From: Nocardia blacklockiae
Lineage (GTDB): Bacteria > Actinomycetota > Actinomycetes > Mycobacteriales > Mycobacteriaceae
Assembly: GCF_015477355.1 (NCBI RefSeq)
Contig: NZ_JADLRJ010000004.1
Span: 637,405 to 701,404 of the forward strand
Length of the DNA: 64,000 nucleotides
Reading direction: 5' to 3'
Under the pieces are notes generated by a model. That model searched no databases, was not told where the DNA came from, and saw nothing but the letters and a program-made list of their open reading frames with translations. Made by a program: the position numbers and the translations under genes. Shown one piece after another: positions 8,614 to 17,984 of this stretch. Position 1 is the stretch's first letter; each line of letters starts with the position of its first letter.

Positions 8614-8735
8614 TGCCCGGCAATTGCATGCCTAAAGTCTACTCCCGAGTAGGTCTGACATGGGGTTTTACGTAACGCCCGTACTGTTTCAGTGATGCCG
8701 GCCACCGACCGATTTCGCGGCCCGTCATTCCCGGC

Positions 8736-8751
8736 TGTGAGGACCTTCACA
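8736..8751. promoter_or_regulatory. GlxR/CRP-type cAMP-receptor site
   Basis: TGTGAGGACCTTCACA is an exact TGTGA-N6-TCACA site, extended by one further symmetric C/G pair. GlxR in corynebacteria and Crp (Rv3676) in mycobacteria use this consensus, and GlxR controls aceA in C. glutamicum. It may act on aceA, the lipase gene, or both. Confidence 0.65.
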
Positions 8752-8908
8752 GAGCCGAGCGGGTGCGACCCGTGTGGGCCGCGCCACTGCGCGCGGTCCG
8801 GCACGCGCACCGGCGCGCCGGGGCTGGTGGTCAATTGACCGACTGCAAGACTGTTTCTCGCACCGCCAGGGGAGGGACCGGTGCCCCCGATCCGGCGAAA
8901 GGAACACC

Positions 8909-10042
8909 ATGCGAAAACTGTGCGTAGCCGCGGTCACGGCCCTGTTGTCCGCGGCCGGACTCGCCGGCACGGCCGCGGCCGCGGATGCCCCGGTCGGCGT
9001 CGTCGAATCCGTCGAGCCGCTGTCGGCGCAGGCCACGCTGCCGGGCTCGGCGAGTTCCGAGCGCGTGCTCTACACGACCACCACCGTCGGCGACGCCCCG
9101 ACCGTCGCCAGCGCCGCGGTGTACTTCCCGCCGGGCGAGCCGCCGGCGGGCGGCTGGCCGGTGGTGGCGTGGGCGCACGGCACGGTCGGCCTCGGCGATT
9201 CCTGTGCCTACAGCGTCGGCGGGCCCGGCGACGTCGAGCGCGACTGGGCGTACCTGGGCACCTGGCTGAGGCAGGGGTACGCCATCGTCGCCGCCGACTA
9301 CGCCGGGCTGGGCACGCCGGGCGAGCACCCGTACCTCAACGGCGTGGTCGAGGCGCACAACGTGGTGGACGCGGTCAAGGCCGCGACGCGCCACTACTCC
9401 TCGGTCTCGAACAAGTGGGTCGTGATCGGTCAGTCGCAGGGCGGCGGCGCGGCCGTGAACACCGCGCGCTACGCCACCGCATTCGGCGGTCCCGAACTGG
9501 ACTACCGCGGCGCGGTCGGCACGGGGGTGCCCGCCTACATCGAGGACATCTTCACCCCCATCGGCCCGGGTGTGCCGCCGGTGCAATTGAGTCCGCACAG
9601 CAGCGGGTACGCGCTGTACGTCCTGAACGGGCTGCGGACCACGCACCCGGAACTGAACATCGAGTCCTTCCTCAACGACGCCGGCCGCTATTGGCTCGAG
9701 CGGGCCCGCACCGACTGCCTGCTGTCGCTGGGTGACGAGTTGGCGGCGCGCAAGGTCGTGATCGGCGATCTGTTCACCCGCCCGCTGGCCGAGATCCCGG
9801 ACTTCCACGGCGTGCTCGCCGGATACATGGGCCTGCCCGAATCCGGCTTCGACAAGCCCCTGTTCCTGGGCCAGGGCCTGCGCGACACCGACGTCATCAC
9901 ACCGGAGACGCTCCGATACGCGGCTGTGCTGTCGGCGAACGGGCAGCCCATGACGCTGAAGGTCTATCCGACCGACCACAGCGGGACGGTGAACGCGTCC
10001 CTGCCGGACTCGGTGCCGTTCGTGCAGGCGCTGTTCAGCTGA
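8909..10042 (+). CDS. Secreted LIP-family lipase
   Basis: 377 residues from ATG 8909 with GAAAGGA upstream. Signal peptide of about 25 residues ending TAAAADA. VAWAHGTVGLGDSCA is the oxyanion-hole region, VAADYAGLGTPGEH follows, and IGQSQGGG holds nucleophile Ser176. These are features of the secretory lipase (LIP) family also found in mycobacteria and Candida. A likely role is extracellular hydrolysis of acylglycerols or esters. It is divergent from aceA and may share the cAMP-type site at 8736. Confidence 0.88.
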   Translation: MRKLCVAAVTALLSAAGLAGTAAAADAPVGVVESVEPLSAQATLPGSASSERVLYTTTTVGDAPTVASAAVYFPPGEPPAGGWPVVAWAHGTVGLGDSCAYSVGGPGDVERDWAYLGTWLRQGYAIVAADYAGLGTPGEHPYLNGVVEAHNVVDAVKAATRHYSSVSNKWVVIGQSQGGGAAVNTARYATAFGGPELDYRGAVGTGVPAYIEDIFTPIGPGVPPVQLSPHSSGYALYVLNGLRTTHPELNIESFLNDAGRYWLERARTDCLLSLGDELAARKVVIGDLFTRPLAEIPDFHGVLAGYMGLPESGFDKPLFLGQGLRDTDVITPETLRYAAVLSANGQPMTLKVYPTDHSGTVNASLPDSVPFVQALFS

Positions 10043-10106
10043 GGTCCGTGCGAGCGGCCGTACCGGACGGGGTAGGGATGTCGCTCCGGGCGACGACTGG
10101 AGCGCG

Positions 10107-12890
10107 CTAGCCGTGCTCCTCGGCCTCCTTCATCAGGGTCCAGATGTGGTCGGCGGTCAACGGGAGGGTGTGGGGGCGTAGGCCGATGGCGTCGCGGATG
10201 GCGTTGGCCAGGGCGGGGGCGACCGGATTGAAAGGTGACTCGCTCATCGACTTGGCGCCCAGCGGGCCGAGTTCGTCGGCGGTGTCGGCGAAGTGCACCT
10301 CGGTGCGCGGGATGTCCGCGTATTGCGGAATATGGTAGTGCCGCAAGGTTTTCGTGGTGACGATGCCCTCTTCGACCCGCATGTCCTCGTAGAGGGCGGT
10401 GCCGATCGCCTGCGCCACACCGCCTTCCACCTGACCGCGGCACTGGCGCGGGTTGAGCACCGTGCCCGCGTCGGCGGCGTGCACCGAACGGAGGATGCGC
10501 ACCCGCCCCGTCTCGGTGTCGACCGCGACGCGAAAGGCCTGCACATTGAAGGCGACCGAACGTGGCGTGCCGTCGTGGGTGGCGGTGGCTCGTAAAGGCC
10601 CTTCGGCCAGCAACTCTCGCGCGGCCAGCAAGCGCCCGTCGAGGCGTTCCCGCAGCACCTCGCGCAAGCGCAGGCAGGCGGCGTGGACGGCCCGGCCCGC
10701 CACCACGATTCCGGTCGAGCCGAAGGCTCCGGTGTCGTATTCGGTGGCCTCGGTGTCGGCCTGCCGGATCACGATGCGCTCCGGTTCCGTGCCCAACGCC
10801 GCGGCCGCCAGCTGGGCGTGCACGGTGGTGGTGCCGTTGCCGAATTCGACTGTGCCCACCCGGATCTCGTAGCGGCCGTCCGCCAGCAGCTCCGCCGACG
10901 CGGTGGCGCGGTGCCCGCGCGGCGGAATCGTGGCGATCATCGCGACCGCCATACCCTCCCCGATTCGCCAGGGGGAACGCCCTTTTCGCGAAATATCGGG
11001 CGGCTCCGGTGAATGCACCGAATCCGCGGAGGGCGGTGCGCGGAGGGCGCGCTCGGCGAGGTCGAGGCATTGGTCCAGGCCGTAGCTGCCGAAGGTGAGG
11101 TCGTCGTCGCCGGAGCAGGTGCCGCCGATCAGGGCGTCACCGGGGGTGACCACGTTGCGGCGGCGAAAGTCGAACGGGCTCATGCCGAGTCGCCGGGCTA
11201 GCTCGTCGAGGGCGGATTCGATGCCGAAGCTCACCTGGCCGAGACCGTAGCCGCGGAAGGCGCCCGAAGGCACGTGGTTGGTGTAGACGGCCCGGCCGTC
11301 GACGCGTTTGGCGGCGCAGCGGTACAGCGCGACCGCCTCGCTCACGCCGTGGAAAAGCTCTCCCCCGCTGTGGTTTCCGTAGGCGCCCGCGTCCGCGAGC
11401 ACGTCGACGGCCAGCGCGGTGAGCCGCCCGTCCGCGGTCGCGCCCGCGGTGACCTCGACCCGCATCGGGTGGCGGCAGGTGGCGGAGGTGAACTCGTCGG
11501 AGCGGGTGAATTCGTAGCGCACCGGACGGCCGGTGCGCAGCACGGCCAGCGCCACCAGATCCTCCGACAGCATCTCCTGCTTGGCGCCGAAGCCGCCGCC
11601 CACCCGCTTCGCGAACACCCGCACCCGCTCGCGCGCCAGCCCGAAGATCCGGCACAGCTCGTCGCGCACCAGGAACGGGACCTGCGTGCTGGTGCGGAGA
11701 ACCAGGCGGCCGTGTTCGTCGAGCCACCCGACGCTGCCGTGCGTCTCCAGGTGCGCGTGTTGCACGCGGTGGGTCCGCCACACGCCGTGCACCACCTCGT
11801 CGGCCGCGGCCAGCCCCGCGTCGAGATCGCCCGTGCCGCCGTGCACCTCGGCGACAATGTTGCGGCGGCCGTCCGCGATGCGCGCCGAATCCGGCTTGTC
11901 CGCATGCAGTTTCGGTGCTTCCGGCGCCGTCGCGCGCACCGGGTCGAAGACGGCGGGCCGCGGCTCGTAGGTCACGCGCAGCGCCCGGCAGCCGGCTCGG
12001 GCGGCCTCCAGCGTCTCGGCGACGACGGCGGCCACCCGCTGCCCGGCGAATCGCACGACGCGGTCCAGCACCAGCGTGTCGTCCGGGTCGTCCTCACGGA
12101 TCTCGTGCCGGGCGGTGGAGAACGGCACGGCCGGGCTGTCGGCGTGGGTCAGCACCGCCCGCACGCCCGGAATCGCCTCGGCCGCCGTGGCGTCGACCGA
12201 AACGATCCGGGCGTGGGGATGCGGGCTCGTCAGCACGGCCAGATGCAACGGCGGCGACGGTGGCGCGTCCATGGAGATATTCGTCGCCGCGCCGATGTCG
12301 GACGGCTCCGAATCCCCGGCCTCCTCGGTCCGCGAACGGATCCGATCCACCTCGCCCGCATCGATATCCATCGTGAACGGCTCGGTCCCCGTCACCACCC
12401 GCAAACCGGCCGGAGCGCGGGCAGATCGCACCTCGTCGGCACCGTTTCCCGCACCACCCAGCACCGCCTCACCGATCGCTCGATAACCGGTGCAGCGACA
12501 CAGGTTTCCCTTCAGCAGCTCCGGGAGGTCTTCTGCGACAACGCCGTCCGGACGAGCGGATTCGAGATCGCAGGTCGTGACCACCATTCCCGCTGTGCAG
12601 AAACCACATTGGAACCCCGCCGCGTCGACGAACCGCCGCTGCACCGGGTGCGGGGCCTCCGGCGTGCCGAGACCGGCGGCCGTGGTGATCCGCGTCCCGT
12701 CCGCGCGGTGCGCCGGATAGACACAGGAGTGCACCGCGAGACCGTCGACGAGCACCGTGCACGCCCCGCAGTCCCCGGCATCGCACCCCTTCTTCACGGC
12801 GTATCGGCCGGTTTCGCGCAGCAGCGTGCGCAGGCATTGTCCCGGGCGGGGTCGCGTCTCGACGGCGACGCCGTCCACCTCGAATTTCAC
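10107..12890 (-). CDS. Molybdenum hydroxylase, fused [2Fe-2S] and molybdopterin subunit (xanthine dehydrogenase family)
   Basis: 927 residues from GTG 12890; the GTGA overlap with the FAD-subunit stop fixes the start. Residues 1-140 are the small iron-sulfur subunit: Cys36, 41, 44 and 56 for the plant-type cluster and Cys95, 98, 131 and 133 for the second. After a linker, the hammerhead domain begins near 230 (LTSPHPHARIVSVDA). The Mo-binding part carries RVGGGFGAKQEM, SGAFRGYGLGQ and a C-terminal KSMSESPFNP whose Glu matches the catalytic glutamate of xanthine dehydrogenase. Fusion of the Fe-S and Mo subunits with a separate FAD subunit is uncommon. Substrate unknown; xanthine, an aldehyde or another N-heterocycle are options. 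Confidence 0.9.
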   Translation of the reverse strand: MKFEVDGVAVETRPRPGQCLRTLLRETGRYAVKKGCDAGDCGACTVLVDGLAVHSCVYPAHRADGTRITTAAGLGTPEAPHPVQRRFVDAAGFQCGFCTAGMVVTTCDLESARPDGVVAEDLPELLKGNLCRCTGYRAIGEAVLGGAGNGADEVRSARAPAGLRVVTGTEPFTMDIDAGEVDRIRSRTEEAGDSEPSDIGAATNISMDAPPSPPLHLAVLTSPHPHARIVSVDATAAEAIPGVRAVLTHADSPAVPFSTARHEIREDDPDDTLVLDRVVRFAGQRVAAVVAETLEAARAGCRALRVTYEPRPAVFDPVRATAPEAPKLHADKPDSARIADGRRNIVAEVHGGTGDLDAGLAAADEVVHGVWRTHRVQHAHLETHGSVGWLDEHGRLVLRTSTQVPFLVRDELCRIFGLARERVRVFAKRVGGGFGAKQEMLSEDLVALAVLRTGRPVRYEFTRSDEFTSATCRHPMRVEVTAGATADGRLTALAVDVLADAGAYGNHSGGELFHGVSEAVALYRCAAKRVDGRAVYTNHVPSGAFRGYGLGQVSFGIESALDELARRLGMSPFDFRRRNVVTPGDALIGGTCSGDDDLTFGSYGLDQCLDLAERALRAPPSADSVHSPEPPDISRKGRSPWRIGEGMAVAMIATIPPRGHRATASAELLADGRYEIRVGTVEFGNGTTTVHAQLAAAALGTEPERIVIRQADTEATEYDTGAFGSTGIVVAGRAVHAACLRLREVLRERLDGRLLAARELLAEGPLRATATHDGTPRSVAFNVQAFRVAVDTETGRVRILRSVHAADAGTVLNPRQCRGQVEGGVAQAIGTALYEDMRVEEGIVTTKTLRHYHIPQYADIPRTEVHFADTADELGPLGAKSMSESPFNPVAPALANAIRDAIGLRPHTLPLTADHIWTLMKEAEEHG

Positions 12891-13744
12891 GATCGCCCCG
12901 CGGCCAACTCGGCCAGCACCTCGCGAGCGAGTACCGCCGACACGTGCCGCCGCCAAGCCGGGCTGCCGTGCGGATCGTCGTACCAGAGCGCCGAATCCAT
13001 CCCGAAAACGGTTGCGTCAAGTTCGCTGGGTTGCGGCACACTGTCGAATTCCAGCACCAGCGGGCGCACCGTCGCGGCGCTGAACGTGAGCGCGCACCGC
13101 CCGTCGGCGTCCAACCGGCCCATCACCACGGCACCCGAACGCCCCAGCGGAGCCAGCGCGATCTTCCGAAAAGCCGTGCGGGACCGCATTTTCGCCGCTT
13201 CGACGTACACCGACCGCAACACCTCCCCCGGTGCCAGCACCGTCCGGCCGGGCCCGAGCACGAAGCGGGACAGCGGAATGCGCCACTCGGCGGACCCCGG
13301 CCCCCACACCGACGCCGTCGCATCCAACGCGACCAAGGCGGCCAGCACCGCGCCCGCCGGCAGCGCCAAGCACACATTCCCGCCGACGGTGGCCATGCGC
13401 CTGATCTTGTACGAGGCCACCAGAGCCCCGCAGGCCTGCGGAAACAGCGTCGCCGCCGACCACCCGGACGGCCACGCGCCCCCGCCGGACTTCCCTGTCG
13501 CACGCGCCACGGTCTCGAGTTCGGCCAGCGTGCAGGTGGCCGCGATCTCGAGACCGGCCGCTGTCGCGGTGAGCGCCGGCCAGCCCAGCGCCGTGATGTC
13601 CACGAGCCGCTCCAGCCGGTCCTGCGGCTCCGAATACAGCCAGGTGCCCCCGGCCAGCACCGCCGAATTCCCCGCCAGCGCAGCGAGATCCCCGCGTTCG
13701 CGGGCGACCACCAGTTCGCGGATCGTGTCCACGTCCACGAGCAT
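12887..13744 (-). CDS. Molybdenum hydroxylase FAD-binding subunit
   Basis: 285 residues from ATG 13744, in an operon with the Fe-S/Mo subunit (4-bp overlap). NSAVLAGGTWLYSE and RRMATVGGNVCLALPAGAV are the two FAD-binding segments of the CoxM/XdhB family, and the C-terminal CO-dehydrogenase flavoprotein domain follows. It passes electrons from the iron-sulfur clusters through FAD to an acceptor. Length is normal for the family. Confidence 0.88.
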   Translation of the reverse strand: MLVDVDTIRELVVARERGDLAALAGNSAVLAGGTWLYSEPQDRLERLVDITALGWPALTATAAGLEIAATCTLAELETVARATGKSGGGAWPSGWSAATLFPQACGALVASYKIRRMATVGGNVCLALPAGAVLAALVALDATASVWGPGSAEWRIPLSRFVLGPGRTVLAPGEVLRSVYVEAAKMRSRTAFRKIALAPLGRSGAVVMGRLDADGRCALTFSAATVRPLVLEFDSVPQPSELDATVFGMDSALWYDDPHGSPAWRRHVSAVLAREVLAELAAGRS

Positions 13745-13815
13745 CACCCTCTCCCGAACCCGGCTCCCGGGGCAACCCCGTACACCTACCCTAGAAGCCG
13801 TTGGTTGCGGGCTCG

Positions 13816-14034
13816 TTACTCGTCGGTGCCGGTCTGTCTGCGGCGTTCCCGCAACTCCCGGGCGCCCAGCAGTCCGGTACTGGTCACGAAGACCGTGACG
13901 GCCGACGCCCAGTCGCCCGAGACGACGCCGACGCCGGCCGCCAGCCCGGCGCTGAGCAATACCGCGAGCACCGGGTGCAGGGGTGAGCGCGGCGGCGGCA
14001 GATTCTCCTCGAAGGGTGTTTTCGGAGCATTCAT
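13816..14034 (-). CDS. Small membrane protein
   Basis: 72 residues from ATG 14034 (MNAPKTPFEENLPPPRS). One or two hydrophobic segments lie at about 20-62 (HPVLAVLLSAGLAAGVGVV and AVTVFVTSTGLLGA), followed by a basic and acidic tail. No family recognised. Third gene of a minus-strand set with the two genes upstream; the set is divergent from the STAND regulator. Confidence 0.6.
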   Translation of the reverse strand: MNAPKTPFEENLPPPRSPLHPVLAVLLSAGLAAGVGVVSGDWASAVTVFVTSTGLLGARELRERRRQTGTDE

Positions 14035-14091
14035 TGTGAACCCCATTGGTCGACAATTCGGAAAAGGGATCGGAGTTTCGACTCACCGATT

Positions 14092-14337
14092 TCACGGTCG
14101 CGGCACACCGGCCGCACCGGTCGACACGGCGCCGCAGAACGGCTCACACGTGCGATAACCGGTGACGGCGGTCGTGCTGTATCGGCTCGTCGAATTCGCG
14201 GGCGCCTGCTCGGATTCGGCGGCGGACACGACGAGCATGACGCCGATCGCGAACACCACCGCGCCGAGAAAGAACCCGGCGGCCCACCCGAGCGTTCCGC
14301 GCGGCAGCGGAATGATCAGCGGGCCGAACAGAATCAT
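14092..14337 (-). CDS. Small membrane protein, translationally coupled
   Basis: 81 residues from ATG 14337, overlapping the stop of the preceding gene by ATGA. Hydrophobic segments PLIIPLPRGTLGWAAGFFLG and VVFAIGVMLVVSAA suggest one long or two short membrane helices, then a polar tail with two cysteines (RTCEPFCGA) that could sit outside the cell. Function unknown. Confidence 0.6.
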   Translation of the reverse strand: MILFGPLIIPLPRGTLGWAAGFFLGAVVFAIGVMLVVSAAESEQAPANSTSRYSTTAVTGYRTCEPFCGAVSTGAAGVPRP

Positions 14338-14714
14338 CGCGGCGCTCCCGTCGTACAGGGCGGCACCGATTCCGGTTCGGGCGCCTCACCGTCCTCGCCG
14401 GATTCGTCGTCCGCGGTGATCCCGGCCGCGCGCAGGGCGAGCAGGCACAGCGCCTCGGTGAGGCTCAGTCCCAGCTCGGCCGCGAATACCGAGGCCACGT
14501 CGCTGTCCCAATCGCCGCCCTCATCCGGCAGTTCGAACATGACCATCTCCGCCAGCACCACCCCGGCCAGCGCCTGGTCGCGCGTGAAGCGGCGATCGGC
14601 CGGCAGGTACGACACCACCCACCGCCCGCGGTCCGGTCCCGGGAGATCGATGCGGAACGCGACCTCGAGGGCCACATCGCTCGTGATCAACCAGTCCGTG
14701 GCGACAATTCCCAT
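14334..14714 (-). CDS. Hypothetical acidic protein
   Basis: 126 residues from ATG 14714. A soluble protein of mixed alpha/beta character (MGIVATDWLITSDVALEVAF, then DRGRWVVSYLPADRR) with a very acidic, disordered C-terminus after residue 105. No motif that I recognise. First gene of a three-gene set with two small membrane proteins, divergent from the STAND regulator at 14968, which may control it. Confidence 0.6.
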   Translation of the reverse strand: MGIVATDWLITSDVALEVAFRIDLPGPDRGRWVVSYLPADRRFTRDQALAGVVLAEMVMFELPDEGGDWDSDVASVFAAELGLSLTEALCLLALRAAGITADDESGEDGEAPEPESVPPCTTGAPR

Positions 14715-14967
14715 GTGCGCATTTCCTTTCTCCCGTCGGCCGGTACGGTCGGGCCGAATACCTCAATGCTGACGAGACCGCGCGGCCTCGTCGATCACAC
14801 TGCCCGGACATTTTCTTCACATCGGCCGAAGCACTTGACCAGGGAGAACACCGGCTGCTACCAAGGACGTATCACACTCGGATCGTCCGAACCGGGCACC
14901 GAATCCGGCACCGCGCCCGCGGATTCCGTTCCGGTGGCCCGGCCGGACACCTCGGGGGAGGCTTTCG

Positions 14968-17823
14968 GTGACTCGCGTCCGTTCCGATCAACCACGTAAA
15001 CCGCGGCGGCCACGCGCGGTGGAAGACGTATACACCCGTTTCCGCGAACTCGGCCTGAGCGACCGCGAGATGCGCCGGCCGTTCGTCGACGAATTGCGGC
15101 AGCGGGGAATTCGCGCGCGGGCGGCCTGGCGCTACGCGAACAATTATTCGCAGGAGAACGTGTGCGATCTGTTCAACGACCTGTCCAACAGCGACACGAT
15201 GAAACCGAGCCGCATCTCCGAATACGAGACCTGGCCGGGTGACGGCCCGAAGCCGAAGGGCGTGCGGCCCACCGCCGAGGTGCTCAGGAAACTGGCCACC
15301 GTCTACGGCACCACCTGGGACCAGCTGGTCGACCTCGCCGACCTGGACTACATGACCCCGGCCGAACAGCGCGAATACCGTGCGGCGGTGGCCGAGCACG
15401 ACGCCGATCCGGCCGCCGTCCTGGTCGGCGACCTGCCGCCCGAGGTCACCGCCTTCACCGGCCGCGAGGACGCGAAAAACGAACTACAGCAACGTATTTC
15501 GGCACACGAGCGCGGCGGGGTGGCGGTGCACGTGATCGACGGCCCGCCCGGCGTCGGCAAGACCGCGCTGGCCCGCTACGCGGTGAGCGCCTTCGCCAAG
15601 CACTACCCCGACGGCACCATCTGGGCCGACCTGCTCGGCTACACCCCCGGCCGCGACCCCGCCGACCCGGCCGATCTGCTGGAGTGGCTGCTGTTGCAGA
15701 TCAACGTCCCGCCCACCGCCATCGCGGCGGACGTGGGCCGCCGGGCCCGGCAGTGGCGCGAGGCGATGGCGACGCGGCGGATGCTCATCGTCCTCGACAA
15801 TGCCGCCGACAGCGCGCAGGTCAAGGACCTGCTGCCGCAGGCGCGCGACTGCTTCGTCCTGGTCACCAGCCGCAAACGGCTCACCGGGCTGGCCGGCAGC
15901 GGGCCGGTGCACCCGTACCACCTCGACGGCATGCCGCTCGACGAGGCCGAACAGCTCCTGGTCAAACTCGCCAATCTGCGCGAGGGCTACGACCACGCCG
16001 CGGTGCGCCAGATCTCGGAGACCTCCGGCGGATTGCCGTTGGCGCTCAAGCTGATCGCGGGGCAGATCGCCCACCACGGCATCAACATGCTCGCCGACAG
16101 CGCCGCCGATTTCGCCGACCTGGCCGCCGAGATCCGGCGCACGCCGGTGGGCGCGGAGCGCCCCGAGTCCGCGGCCGAGCACATCCTGGAGCGCTTCTCC
16201 GCCGAGGACGAGTCGGTCGGCGCCGCGTTCGAGCTGTCCTACCAGCGGTTGCGCGAACCCGCGCTACAGGACGCCGTCCGCCTGGTCGGCTGGTTCCCGG
16301 GCACCGAGATCACCGCGCAGACCTTCGCGTGGCTGGCCGACGTGTCCGAGGCGTCGGCGAAGTTGTTGATACTCAAGCTGTGTGAGGCCGGCTTCCTCGA
16401 TCCGCTGCCCGTGCCCGGCGACGACCTGCCGCCCGATCCCAGCGGCCCGCGCTACCGCATGCACGACATGCTGCGGCTGGGCGCGCAATTGCACGCCGAG
16501 CGCGAGGGTTCGGTGGAGGTGCGGGCCGCGCTCATCGACCGCCTGATCGAGCACGGGCTCGCCATCGCCCGCGGCGTGAACGCGATCCGGCCCTTCCACA
16601 CGGTCGGCGTACGGCCGGTGCCCAATTCGCCGGACGAGTCCGCGCGCGCCCGCCGCTGGCTCTCCCAGGAGCAGGAGCTGCTCGTCGGCTGCCTCGAAAT
16701 CGCCCGTCCCACACCGGAAGCCGCCGAGCTGGCCCGCTTGATGGCCGCGCATCTGTGCGGCCTGGGCTACTGGGAGGGCGCCGAGCGGCTCTACGGGCGC
16801 GCGCTCTCGATCGCGCGCACGATCGACGACCGCGCGGGGCAGGCGTGGGCGCTGCTGGGGCAGGGCCGGATGGCGCGGATGCGCGGCGCGCACGTCCAGG
16901 CCGAGCAGGCCTTCCTGGACGTGTGCGAGATCGCCGACGAACTCGGCGACCTGCGCTGTCTGGCCGAGGTGCAATGCGAGCGCGGCCATTCGGCGTGGAT
17001 CACCGGCGAGCACGCCGACGCCCGCCACCACTTCAACGAGGCGCTGCGGATCGCCTGCGAGATCGGCTACCGGCCGACCCAGTGCGACGCCCTCGACGGG
17101 CTCGGCCGGGCGGGCCGGATGGCGTGCGACTACCGCGCCGCCGAGCGGTGGTCACAGGAGGCGCTGTCGATCGCCATCGAACTGGCCGATCCGGAGCGGG
17201 TGGGCACGGTGCAGTGGGGTTACGCCGAGGCCATCCTGCTGCACGGGGATCTGGACGGCGCGCGGCAGCACTACGTGTACGCGCTGCACATCGCGCGCAG
17301 CATCAATCACGTGAAGCTCGAGGGCGACGCCCTGCGCGGGCTGGGCTACATCGAATTGGAGACCGGCGGCACGGACGGCGCTCGACAGCATCTGACCAGC
17401 GCGTTGGACATGGCACGCCGCATCCAGGACCAGTACGGGGAGGGCTGGGCGCTCTCGGGCCTGGCCCGGCTCGCGCAGGCGGCGGGCAATCTCGAGCTGG
17501 CGCGCAACAACTTCCAATACGCCCTGCAACTGGCCAGGGAGGTGAAGGATCCGCTCGGCAAGGTCAACGCGCTGCGCGGGCTCGGTGACATCGAGTTGCA
17601 GCTGTCGACGCGCGACCCGGCGCGCTACGAACTCGCCGCCGGGTACTACCGCGATTCGATGGAGGTCGCCCAGCAGATCGGTCACCGGCGCGGGCGCGCC
17701 GACGCCCTGCACGGCCTGGGCCGGCTCGCCGCCGAGCACGGCCGCACCGACGAGGCGACCGGCTACCTGGCCACGGCCCGGGAACTCTACGAACGCATCG
17801 ACATCCACGGGAAGGACTCGTGA
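14968..17823 (+). CDS. STAND NTPase regulator: HTH, NB-ARC ATPase and TPR repeats
   Basis: 951 residues from GTG 14968 with GGGGAGG upstream. Residues 30-130 form an XRE-like helix-turn-helix region (RAAWRYANNYSQENV, then RPTAEVLRKLATVYGTTWDQL). The P-loop GPPGVGKTAL is at 192-201, Walker B RMLIVLDNA at about 272-280 and the NB-ARC GLPLA box near 355. From about 590 to the end there are eight to nine TPR-like repeats with AL.IA helices. Such proteins act as ligand- or partner-triggered switches in actinobacteria. It may control the divergent three-gene set, or the later molybdenum genes on the same strand. A role in defence or signalling is possible but not shown. Confidence 0.85.
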   Translation: MTRVRSDQPRKPRRPRAVEDVYTRFRELGLSDREMRRPFVDELRQRGIRARAAWRYANNYSQENVCDLFNDLSNSDTMKPSRISEYETWPGDGPKPKGVRPTAEVLRKLATVYGTTWDQLVDLADLDYMTPAEQREYRAAVAEHDADPAAVLVGDLPPEVTAFTGREDAKNELQQRISAHERGGVAVHVIDGPPGVGKTALARYAVSAFAKHYPDGTIWADLLGYTPGRDPADPADLLEWLLLQINVPPTAIAADVGRRARQWREAMATRRMLIVLDNAADSAQVKDLLPQARDCFVLVTSRKRLTGLAGSGPVHPYHLDGMPLDEAEQLLVKLANLREGYDHAAVRQISETSGGLPLALKLIAGQIAHHGINMLADSAADFADLAAEIRRTPVGAERPESAAEHILERFSAEDESVGAAFELSYQRLREPALQDAVRLVGWFPGTEITAQTFAWLADVSEASAKLLILKLCEAGFLDPLPVPGDDLPPDPSGPRYRMHDMLRLGAQLHAEREGSVEVRAALIDRLIEHGLAIARGVNAIRPFHTVGVRPVPNSPDESARARRWLSQEQELLVGCLEIARPTPEAAELARLMAAHLCGLGYWEGAERLYGRALSIARTIDDRAGQAWALLGQGRMARMRGAHVQAEQAFLDVCEIADELGDLRCLAEVQCERGHSAWITGEHADARHHFNEALRIACEIGYRPTQCDALDGLGRAGRMACDYRAAERWSQEALSIAIELADPERVGTVQWGYAEAILLHGDLDGARQHYVYALHIARSINHVKLEGDALRGLGYIELETGGTDGARQHLTSALDMARRIQDQYGEGWALSGLARLAQAAGNLELARNNFQYALQLAREVKDPLGKVNALRGLGDIELQLSTRDPARYELAAGYYRDSMEVAQQIGHRRGRADALHGLGRLAAEHGRTDEATGYLATARELYERIDIHGKDS

Positions 17824-17984
17824 GGTCGGCCACCCCGGTGCGGCTCTCATCCTGACGTGGCAGTGCCGTTCACCCGCACCGCGCGCGGTTACGCTCGGAC
17901 GTGGAGTGGCCGGGCACGACCAGCTGTACGGGCGAGGCCTGAACCAGGTCGGACGGTCCGATCGCACGGCGGAAGGGACGCTGC

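Larger units (their letters stand above)
8408..8908. other. 501-bp divergent control region aceA / LIP lipase, no gene
   Basis: No convincing coding region. It is less GC-rich than its surroundings around 8570-8650, and holds the AATTTTGCAAAATT palindrome (8600-8613), a CTACT/AGTAG inverted pair near 8640-8652 and the TGTGA-N6-TCACA site (8736-8751). It must carry the promoters of aceA (minus) and the secreted lipase (plus). Confidence 0.75.

Noticed and set aside
11274-13898. An 874-codon plus-strand frame opposite the Mo-hydroxylase genes
   Set aside because: Low-complexity composition, no domain, and it crosses the boundary of two genes with well-supported motifs on the other strand.
14968-17823. 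SARP/AfsR-type antibiotic regulator
   Set aside because: It lacks the OmpR-type winged helix and BTAD domain; the N-terminus looks like an XRE-type fold.
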